This document shows positions 39,901-47,000 of a DNA stretch of 64,000 nucleotides, one piece after another (position 1 is the stretch's first letter; each line of letters begins with the position of its first letter). The position numbers were made by a program, and so were the translations under genes. The notes under the pieces are model-generated. The model worked only from the letters and a program-made list of their open reading frames with translations, had not been told where the DNA came from and did not search any database. This DNA is from Styela clava (Eukaryota > Chordata > Ascidiacea > Stolidobranchia > Styelidae), in contig NC_135262.1 of the NCBI RefSeq assembly GCF_964204865.1, positions 2,046,001 through 2,110,000 on the forward strand. Direction: 5' to 3'.

Positions 39901-41981
39901 CAAATCCTCTCCTTGTATTAAATAAGTTCTTCCTATGGTTGTATAAGCGCGTTGTTGTTCCGGTTGATCCCCGGCTACTTTAGCAAGTTCCAGATGTCTG
40001 TGTTGATGTTGCAAAGCTTTCGTGTAATTTTCGAGAGCTGCGAAGCATTCTCCAATCTGTGGTAAGTAAAAGGTTTCACATGATATTTCTGTTTTTCTAC
40101 CGTAAGTCTATGCATATGAAACCGTTAAACAGTCACACCAGGGATGTCCAAAACAAATTGAGTATTTGAATACATTTGAAATTGGTTTATTCGATTCTTG
40201 ATTTTAGGTATATTTCAGCATATTTTCGTTTGAAAATGTTTTTTTAGGCATTTAATATTCTATGATTGACAAAAATTAGTAAACTTCTGACACATTAAAC
40301 AGAGAATACTAATCAAAATGATGCTTATCTCAATAATTCTGTCTAAACTGTGATAATTACAGATTACTTAATATAATAATACATAAAAACTAAATCACTA
40401 AAAAAACTAATTCACTAAATTTGTGAACATTGCAAAATTGCACACAGCCCGAGGTTTCGTGATGTCTCTTGAAATTTAAAATTATAGTGGCACAAAGATC
40501 TTCCAATATTACTTCACCTTTCTATGGGCCACAGCTTGTCCAATCTTATCTTCAGAGACTTGACACAGTCCCAGCTCCTCTTTGTGAAGGGTTAAAGATT
40601 CTTCGTGGTCACCTGGAATAGTATACCATGAAAATAACCTATTTTTAAATTGAGATAGAGTAATAATTACCCTGCGTTGTTTCGCAAGTTCATATCCTGT
40701 GGGGGATAATTATGTGCAAGAGGATTGCTTGACTCCTTGCTGACAGAGAGTGTTTCACGTAACAGCTGGCCGTTTACGGCTTCCTCAACCATCAAGTCCT
40801 TGCATCTGAAACAAATAACTGGTCACTTAATCCCATACCCAACATGGACTGGCAACTCTGCAACTGGACGAAAGGCCGTGTTTCGCCAATGATCAGGCCG
40901 TTTCATCGGCATTCCTCTGATTTTCCTTTATCAAAATTAGGATAAATGTGTCCTATCTCTGTATCTTATAATTTCTCGGACAATTTCACTGTCTTACCAA
41001 GTTCTGTATAGAGTTCGCCAAGAACATTCAGTATTTCAGCTTCTTCTTTTAAATTTCCTTTTTCTTGACATTTCACTCTCTGCTTCTGATATTCTGAAAA
41101 TGGAACAAATATCTGATCGAGTATAATACTGTAATACAGGATCAGTGTCTAATGAACTAAACGTGCGACAGCCTAAATGACGAAAAATGTGATGTTTGAA
41201 TTCAGCTTAAATCAATATTTTTTATGTAAAAAAAGTCTCACACAGAATGTAATACCCTATATGGCATAACTGCTTAGTTGAAAATTGAGTGGTAGGTTTG
41301 AACTTTAAAGAATAATTCATATCATGAATTTCCTCGCCAAACACCTCTGTTTAAAAAACATAAAATGTTCACATCACATTTTCCTGTTTTCGTTGGGCAT
41401 TATTCAAGCAGTTTCAGCAGCAGTTACCTTACTGTCATCGCAGATGGTAAAGGATAAAATAGGTCAGTCCACACCTTTACAACTAAGAGGCGCGGCGGTG
41501 TGGCTCAACGGGCTAAGCGTTAGGAATACGCTCGTCACCGCACCTCTAACTACTCTGCGTGGGTTCGCAGGTTCGAATCCCATGCAGGTATGGTTATGTG
41601 CGAGAGGATTGCTGGACTCCTCGCCGTCGTTGGGTGGTTCACGTAACCGCTGGTCGGTTACCGGTACCGTACGGCTTCCTCCACCACCAAGTCCATGCTT
41701 CCGAAAACAAACAATACAGTAAAACTAACCCCATACCCGACTTGGAATGGTAACCGGACGAGAGGCCGTGGTTCGCCATATGGATAAGCCGTCTTATCGG
41801 CTTTCCTCTCCCCCGGGATAAATATGTAAATCCTATCCTATCCTAATTTCTGCATTTTCAAATTTTTCAGAACAAGTTTTCTGCCGATATTTTAGCTTGC
41901 CAAATTTCACGAATATCACTATATTTCAACACCAGGCCTACACCACTTACTTCGTATTTGTTTTACAGGATCCTTCTCCAT
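21932..41981 (-). CDS. TONSL: Tonsoku-like DNA repair protein
   Basis: Twenty-four exons join in frame to 1456 residues: 41981-41951, 41093-40998, 40612-40518, 40056-39857, 38465-38250, 37717-37546, 37447-37336, 36175-36033, 35623-35471, 34689-34564, 34106-33945, 33593-33494, 32698-32556, 31650-31578, 31112-30955, 30291-29132, 28630-28525, 27080-26939, 26170-26070, 25689-25462, 24600-24429, 23660-23510, 22971-22873, 22163-21932. Order of parts: TPR repeats (about 1-500), acidic segment (503-536), ankyrin repeats (about 554-660), low-complexity linker (661-1030), ubiquitin-like domain (about 1030-1120) and C-terminal LRRs, as in vertebrate TONSL (1378 residues). The ankyrin motif [13 protein letters not shown] (591-603) keeps the Asp, Trp, Glu and Asn known to hold unmethylated histone H4 Lys20. 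TONSL with MMS22L reads post-replicative chromatin and promotes RAD51 loading. Intron 9 appears to use a GC donor. Confidence 0.95.
23869..24187 (+). mobile_element. ACTTATCGAT MITE with triplicated 5' end
   Basis: Left terminus ACTTATCGAT and right terminus ATCGATAAGT are inverted repeats. The first 27-29 bp (ACTTATCGATTTTAATCGGTAA plus a TTATT spacer) occur three times in tandem before the body, while the copies at 45814 and 46167 have one. It lies in TONSL intron 21. Confidence 0.75.
24826..25066. repeat. Dispersed repeat shared with 9075-9306
   Basis: Same orientation and about 95% identical by eye to 9075-9306. It lies in TONSL intron 20. The terminal segment contains GGACATGTCCGGAATTTTCTGG. 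Its class is unknown. Confidence 0.7.
25221..25433. mobile_element. Palindromic MITE family A, variant copy
   Basis: Identical 8-bp duplications CAAATCAC flank it at 25213-25220 and 25434-25441. Ends are GGCGCTCCAGAAGTATGTGTA and TACACATACTACGTGAGTACC. It shares its interior with the copies at 7029 and 28318. Confidence 0.85.
25744..25955. mobile_element. GGTGTCCATAAAGTCC MITE, reverse copy
   Basis: Matches 13853-14057 and 51446-51640 in inverted orientation, including CAAAATTGAAATTGTAAAGG near its right end. It lies in TONSL intron 19. Confidence 0.6.
26205..26925 (-). mobile_element. SINE copy split by a later insertion
   Basis: Positions 26205-26315 match the 3' part of the tRNA-derived SINE and 26815-26925 match its middle and 5' part, both on the minus strand and in the correct order. 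About 500 bp of unrelated DNA lies between them, ending in a hAT-like CTCAAAAAGTTTGAGAAACTC segment. It lies in TONSL intron 18. Confidence 0.6.
27530..28200. repeat. hAT-like repeat cluster in TONSL intron 17
   Basis: It starts with CAGTGGTTCCAACTGGAGGG and ends near GGGAACCCCTACTC. An inner segment (GGTCGCAACCAGGTCATGGGGTCGC) is typical of short hAT-derived elements. Part of it is an inverted match to the 7834-8139 element. I could not define a clean target duplication, so several decayed insertions may overlap. Confidence 0.45.
28318..28482. mobile_element. Palindromic MITE family A, shortened variant
   Basis: It runs from CGCTTCAGAAGTGCTTGTACC to CACATACTACGGGAGTA. The interior is shorter than in its relatives at 7029 and 25221. 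Flanking octamers agree only partly. It lies in TONSL intron 17. Confidence 0.55.
28765..29090 (-). mobile_element. tRNA-derived SINE, reverse copy, diverged
   Basis: Collinear with the full-length element at 31871-32206, including the B-box complement GGATTCGAACC. It lies in TONSL intron 16, just 3' of exon 16. Confidence 0.75.
30021..30371 (-). repeat. Arm 1 (source) of a TONSL inverted duplication
   Basis: About 350 bp comprising the 5' 271 bp of TONSL exon 16 and 80 bp of the intron before it. A near-identical copy lies in opposite orientation at 31161-31517. Exon 15 (31112-30955) sits in the spacer between the arms. Confidence 0.9.
31161..31517 (+). pseudogene. Inverted partial copy of TONSL exon 16
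   Basis: This plus-strand segment in TONSL intron 14 repeats the end of intron 15, its TTTACTTTATTCAG acceptor and the first 271 bp of exon 16. Only a few differences are visible, for example TPIDALES against TPINALES and a 4-bp insertion before the acceptor. Its frame remains open across the copy. Homology stops at ATCCCCAAAA. In the TONSL transcript it is antisense to exon 16, so it is a duplicated fragment, not a separate gene. Confidence 0.88.
31871..32206 (-). mobile_element. tRNA-derived SINE, full-length reverse copy
   Basis: On the minus strand it reads from GGCGCGGCGGTGTGGCTCAACGGGC (A box) through a GGTTCGAATCC B box to a GATAAATATGTAAATCCTATCC tail. It closely matches 41488-41845, which suggests recent activity. 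It lies in TONSL intron 13. Confidence 0.85.
32732..32858. mobile_element. Palindromic MITE family A, 127-bp deletion copy
   Basis: Identical 8-bp duplications AAAATTTT at 32724-32731 and 32859-32866. The left half is normal; the right half is reduced to the last few bases (AGTTCAGGAGTACC). The right end nevertheless coincides exactly with the duplication. Confidence 0.8.
33140..33410. repeat. hAT-like GTGGGCAAGG repeat
   Basis: About 270 bp that matches 51780-52045 in reverse and, in part, 47940-48056. It begins GGTGTGGGCAAGGTTTTTGTACC, a form typical of short hAT ends. It lies in TONSL intron 12. Confidence 0.55.
34230..34545 (+). mobile_element. tRNA-derived SINE, forward copy, diverged
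   Basis: Collinear with 41488-41845 from the CTCACCACCTCACC region through GCGTGGGTTCGCAGGTTTCGAATCC to the GGATAAATATGTAAATCC tail. It ends about 20 bases before TONSL exon 10 (34564), on the donor side, in intron 10. Confidence 0.75.
34779..35016. mobile_element. Palindromic MITE family A
   Basis: Identical 8-bp duplications AAAAAATG at 34771-34778 and 35017-35024. Termini AGTGCTCCTGAAGTATGTGAACC and GGTTCACATACTTCGGAAGAACC fold back on each other. It lies in TONSL intron 9. Confidence 0.88.
35700..35992 (+). mobile_element. tRNA-derived SINE, forward copy
   Basis: It contains GGTGTGGCGC, CCAAGCGTTAGGAAAACGCTCACTACC, a degenerate B box GGTTTGAATCCC and the downstream CGGCTTCCTC and GCCGTGGTTCGCCA blocks. 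The usual AT-rich tail is replaced by a C-rich run at 35973-35988. TONSL intron 8. Confidence 0.75.
36359..36626. mobile_element. hAT-like MITE, 268 bp, GC-rich
   Basis: Ends CAGTGTTCCCTCTAAA and TTTAGAGGGAACATTG are inverted repeats. Identical 8-bp duplications CTTTCATA lie at 36351-36358 and 36627-36634. Subterminal GTGCGCGCGCAC and GTGCGCACAC motifs are conspicuous. TONSL intron 7. Confidence 0.88.
37059..37294. mobile_element. Palindromic MITE family A
   Basis: Flanked by GAACGTTG (37051-37058) and GAGCGTTG (37295-37302), 7 of 8 identical. Full-length copy with CCAAGATGGCGGAC at the left end and GTCCGCCATCTTGG at the right. It ends 42 bases before TONSL exon 7 (37336), on the donor side. 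Confidence 0.85.
38537..38718 (-). mobile_element. tRNA-derived SINE, partial reverse copy
   Basis: It covers the middle of the element (GTAAACCATGGCCTCC through AGGAGTCCAGCAATCCTCTCGCAC). Both the 3' tail and the tRNA-like head are missing. TONSL intron 4. Confidence 0.7.
38894..39609. mobile_element. hAT-like element, 716 bp
   Basis: Inverted ends CAGGGGTGGGCACA and TGTGCCCATCCCTG. Flanks CAATATGC (38886-38893) and CTATATGC (39610-39617) agree at 7 of 8 positions. Subterminal CGGCTCGCGAGCCGCAG and GCGGCTCTT motifs lie at both ends. It has no transposase frame. TONSL intron 4. Confidence 0.83.
39700..39810 (-). mobile_element. SINE 5' fragment, reverse
   Basis: Matches the tRNA-like head in reverse (AGAAACCTGCGAAGCCACGCAGGGTAATCAGAG through CCTAATGATTAGCCC). 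It ends 47 bases short of TONSL exon 4. Confidence 0.6.
40139..40250. repeat. Decayed end of the CAGGGTTGTCCAAAA hAT family
   Basis: CAGGGATGTCCAAAACAAAT followed by ATTTGAATACATTTGAA resembles the left end of the 1189-3492 element. No matching right end is visible. TONSL intron 3. Confidence 0.55.
40672..40930 (+). mobile_element. tRNA-derived SINE, forward copy lacking its head
   Basis: Runs from CCTGCGTTGTTTCGCAAGTTC through GTGCAAGAGGATTGC and CCGTTTACGGCTTCCTC to the TCGGCATTCCTCTG region. TONSL intron 2. Confidence 0.7.
41488..41845 (+). mobile_element. tRNA-derived SINE, best full-length copy
   Basis: About 358 bp. The head has an RNA polymerase III A box (TGGCTCAACGGG, 41501-41512) and B box (GGTTCGAATCC, 41570-41580) spaced as in a tRNA. 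A tRNA-unrelated body follows, then a short tail of TCCTA repeats. It lies in TONSL intron 1 on the opposite strand to the gene. At least 14 other full or partial copies lie in the window. Confidence 0.88.
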
Positions 41982-42081
41982 GGCTTACAAAAACTAACAG
42001 CTTCAAATTGTAAATAAGATAATCCTAATCCATCCAAAAACAGGTAACTTTGTTGACAAAATTTGCCGCCATGAAAAATAA

Positions 42082-42089
42082 TGACGTCA
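42082..42089. promoter_or_regulatory. CRE/ATF-type palindrome upstream of TONSL
   Basis: TGACGTCA lies about 100 bases upstream of the TONSL ATG. A GCCGCCAT motif (YY1-like on the minus strand) is at 42066-42073. Distance and composition fit a proximal promoter. Function is inferred from motif identity only. Confidence 0.4.
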
Positions 42090-44034
42090 GATGCGTAACC
42101 ACTCATGCGCATTAACATTAAAACCAGCGGTTTATTTTATTGTAACGAAAACACTTCTTGTACGTTAGGGAAATTACGATGAATGGTCCAATATACGTCA
42201 TATATATTCATCACTGTGTGTAAAACATACATTTACAAAAATAAATCCTCAATCACACGAGTAGGGAGTCAAAGTTTTCGAGCTGTGACTCCACAGGGGG
42301 TCCGATTCTCTGTGATGACACATAAAAGAAGCTTTCAATACTTTGTTAGTCGCTGCCGTGATATACCGATTAATTGAGATTTCGAAAGTTACCGGTATTA
42401 GAAAATTAGGATTTTACGTAATACTAATTGCATTATATCATATCTTTATATCAGATATAACGGATAGTCGAATATCAAGAGCCGGGTCGGATGAATTTAG
42501 AGGAGCGTCTACTAGAAAAAACGTACGGGCCTACCTGGAGAGTTATATTTGAGCAGCTGAGAGTTTTGGTTTTATTTTATTGCCTCCACAAATACAGGCT
42601 CGGCAATGGGACCACCATAGATGCCGTATTAAAAGTATCATTATTAGCGCACACCACAAATATCACAATTTTAACTCACAATAATTTATTAATTTTACCA
42701 TTTTCATTTTTTCTTCAGCCAGAGCGTTAATTAAAGTTCAGTCACATATTTTTCATATTTGAAAAACATCGCCAATTTTATAATTGAAAATTTTGCATTT
42801 TGTAAATATATTTCATTCTGAGTGAGTGCGCCTGACTTTGCTTCGACAAAAATTTTGTTCAAAAAAAAATTTGCTCAGAGATCAGTCTTCTTCATTCTTG
42901 AGTGCACTGTAAAATTTTATTATAAAAAAGCAGATGCAGCAATGGGGAAATCACATGAAACAAGACAATACATGCGAGACAGAAAAATTACCATGACGAT
43001 AAAATAAATATTGAAAATTAGTGCTACCGCGCAATTACAATGGGTGACTCAAGATAAATTCCCAGCCAAGTAATTTTGTTTTGATTTCAAATGTAGCGGA
43101 TGGAAATAACGTGAAATACCATGCAGCGTGACCGTAAAAATTTTCTTGAAACCGGCTTTTTTGCAATGCGTTTGTCTATATTTTGTTGCGTAAAAGGGCG
43201 TTTTTCTTATAAATAAGTTTTGTTAAAAAGAATAAAAATGACAGGCCGTTTGAAGAGGTTGTCTTGTACGATATTGGCAGCTTGAGGTTGGAAGGCCTCA
43301 AAGAGATTTGTGTAATCTTAACAAAAAGACAGGTCTTCAATTGAGTCTCGAATGGCGCGTTATTCGACTTGACTCGAGGTGTAGAAACTTTTTCGTAATA
43401 ATGCCAAAAACCAGCGATCCAAGGTCGCCGCTGACAAGTAGACCGAATTGTCATTTCGCGGTTATCGTGTCACGCAAAGTAATCAGAGGTGCGCCAGACC
43501 GTCGAGCCTCTCAAACTCTTTGTAATACCTTGTTCTATAAGAGCTACTGTCAGCCACATGCTCATCTGGCAGTTGGACGCGCCCCACAAGATTTGATCTT
43601 GCCCGCCTTATTTTGGATATTTACATTTCTTTATTTAGAGATTGTGATTCACGTATTCACGTTCCAATCACGTATTTTCAACTTTTTTTTGAAACATATA
43701 TATATACATACTTTTGTCTTACTGTCTGTTATTGCTAGCTAGCTAGTTTGAGGTGGCCTCGAGATCTAACAAATTCTAAAGCGGGGTCGCGGTTTGAAAA
43801 GTTTGAGAACCACTGAGTATATAACTATTGGAATTCGCTACACGTTTTAATCGTCTTGCCCACAGAAAATATTTATAAAACGGCAACAAATTAAGTCAAT
43901 CAAGAGCCCCATTAAGGCTTATAAGAAAGCAAACAATGGCGGTACTTAAACTATAAAACTCTTGTTTACTGTTACAGATATTTATTTTATATCTAAGCAT
44001 TTATTTGCGTCATCAAACCAATCCAGAAGTGAAA
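42090..44034. other. Intergenic region between TONSL and the lectin-like gene
   Basis: No recognised gene. The frame at 43308-43742 (144 codons) has no known domain. A decayed hAT-like end (GTTTGAAAAGTTTGAGAACCACTG) ends near 43816. The left edge presumably includes the TONSL promoter. Confidence 0.35.
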
Positions 44035-47000
44035 ATGAGTTTCGTCAAAATACTTTTCTTTATTTCTCTCGTCTGTGGCTTGCGGAACTGAAATTACCCG
44101 GTAAGATTTTGGTTACAATTACTTATTATTTTGTGCTATATTTGCAGGGATCTGGTTTCTGACTGGCCTGCCTGGTTTCTGGTATGGTTCTGGTCTTCCA
44201 TATGGTTTTACTATTCATGTATTCAGAACAGAAGCACGTTTGCTTTGTCTTAGGTCTGATGTCTCTCGTATTTAAATCTCTAATATTTATCAATTTCTAT
44301 TGAGATATTTTAGTCATTTAATTCGGCAAAACCATACAGTATTCACCACCAATAACAGTATTTTTACAATTAAATTACCCGATCTTTTCCCCCATATATT
44401 AGAAAAGGGGTCGGCAACCTTTTGTCGCTCGCGGGCCAAAATTAAAGGTTGCAAGTCATTGGCGGCCGCACATATTTTTAGAATGTTAAAAATCGAATGC
44501 ATGACCGATGAATCACATTTTATCACACAGATCAGAAGTTAAATTTTAAGCAGCGTGCAAAGACTGACCATTTAAATATTTTTTGCGCCATTAAATCATT
44601 TGCACTTAGCATCAACTTTTCTGCGTTTTGTTGACATTTGTCTAAATTATAATTAAATTATAGGCTTATCAAACGAGTAATTGTGAATTATATACTTGTT
44701 ACGTTATATTATAATTTAGTCTACACGTAAATTCTTTTGCGTAAAAAATATGATCGACACCAGCTATAATTTGTTACTATAATTCAGTGAAGCGTCGCGG
44801 GCCGGATCCGGCCCGCGGGCCGTAGGTTGCCGACCCCTGTATTAGAACCTTTTGTTTTACTGCTCAATAACCAGATGTGGTTCCCCGCAGTTTCCTTTCC
44901 ACGGTAAAATTGTGCGATTACTTTTTTTTTTATTATTGTATGTCAAGGTGGTCCAAGGTTGCGAGATTGAAGGACCGCAGAACTTTCTGATGAGGCCTTG
45001 CGGGCCGCAGTCGGGAAAACCTAAAATTTATCGAAATACTGCGAGATTAGGGGAACTTGGATATTGTGTATTGAACTGCAGGTCCTTTCTCCTTGTTTAC
45101 TTTCTACTTCGGATCCGTATGTGGTACTCACCACAATGATGCTTGAACGAGATAGTATTAAAGTGAAAAGTAAAAATAACATGATCTCTTTCAACAAAAT
45201 AATAAGTATATTTGTGAGCTTTCGTTAGATCATGGTCTAACTTCTTCAAACAATACAAGATATAACTTAATCAAATAGCGAATAAATATTAATTATTATC
45301 TTGTATTGTTTGAAGAAGTTAGACCATGATCTAAAGAAAGCTCACAAATATACTTACTATTTCGTTGAAAGAGATCATGTTATTTTTACTGCGAGATTAG
45401 TTACTTAAATATATTAAAGAATGAATGTTTACCGTTGTAATTAGCTCATTGTTATGTTGTATTGGTGGCGTCATTATTTATAGAAAACAAAGCGCGCGTG
45501 CGCCCTTCTTGACACGTACCGATAACGGCCTTTTGAACCAATCGCAGGACTTAATTCCCATATCTGCACCGCCTTTACGATTATATATACAACCTTGAAA
45601 TTCCTTTATTTTAACAAATACCATTCTCGACATCGGAATTAGGGAGAGTTGTTAATATCGGGATTGTAGCCCCAGTTTGAACAGCTAGAAAAAAATGTTC
45701 TGCCAATAATTGCGAATATCTGTATGCTAAAATGGTACTGCGGGCCGCACGGAATGTGTCCGCATGCGGCCCGCGTACCAGGGTTTGGACCCCCCCTGGT
45801 GTATGTGATTGTTACTTATCGATTTTAATCGGTAAGTATGTTGATAGGTATTTGTCTGTCTGTTTGTCTGTTTGTCTGTCTGTCTGTTAGATGCACGCGA
45901 TATCTCACGAAAGCGAGATTGAATCTGCTCCAGATTTTGCGTGTGCATTCATCATATGTCGTACCAGAAGCCTATTTTGGATGAATTATGCAGTATAATT
46001 AGCGAGTTATTAATTAATTAGTGATGGGACACAAGGTGTCACTATGGAGAAAGAGCGCTGTTTTGGGGGATCCCCTAACTTTCGATCGATAAGTCACCAC
46101 GCTCCATCTACGTATTTTCAACGCGTTTTTCAAACAAATAATACTCTCGCCTTACTATCTGTTATTACCTATCGATTTTTAGATCGGTAAGTATGTTGAT
46201 AGGTATTTGTCTGTTTGTCTGTTAGATGCACGTGATATCTCACGAAGGCGTGGTTGAATCTGCTCCAAATTTTGCATATGCATTCATCATATCTCGGACC
46301 AGAAGCCTATTGATTTTGGATGAATTATGTCGTATAATTAATTAGTGATTTTATTAATTAGTTAGTGACGACGGGACACGTGGTGTCACTATAGAGTCAT
46401 GAATCGAAACCGCAGTTTCGATCGATAAGTCTTCGGTCTCCGACCGGTATTCTCGTTTGTGGCTTATTCTTAGCTAGTTATTTATAGGTGGGCGCGAAAC
46501 TAGACGAATTCTAAAAAAGGGGGGCGGCCTAAAAAGTTTGAAAACCACTAATGTACAAGATGAGTCGACCTAAAACTTAAATTAGCGCGTTTTTTATATT
46601 TGACAGCTGGATCTTGCGTTTCCAAGATCGTGAATGGAAAGCTCGTACAAGTTGGAGATTGCCAGGTAAAATTATTAAAGCCGTTTTTTTTTTTTGATCA
46701 AGTATTGTTTTTGTATCTCTGTCCCAGACGTTGGACGCGATAGCCTAGTGGTTAAATCGTTTGACTTTACTTGCATCTCACGGTCAGCATCTCGAGTTCT
46801 AATCCCGTACCCACTACCACCACCTTACCCATGGTGTAATTTATTCACCTTACTGACCAACTGCCTTTTATTGTTATTTTACAGAAAAACGATGGATCTG
46901 GTGAGTCCTACTGCATGCCATATATGAGTTCAAATATATTTACTTTTCTGGCCTTAATTCGAACTATTAACTTTTTTACGAAGCGCAAACAGTCTCTCCA

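Noticed and set aside
41488..41565. Possible functional tRNA gene at the SINE head
   Set aside because: A and B boxes are present but no full cloverleaf with paired acceptor stem can be drawn, and the unit repeats with a common non-tRNA body.
43308..43742. 144-codon plus-strand frame
   Set aside because: No recognisable domain; the second half is hydrophobic and follows TATATA-rich DNA. Kept only as a note in the intergenic entry.
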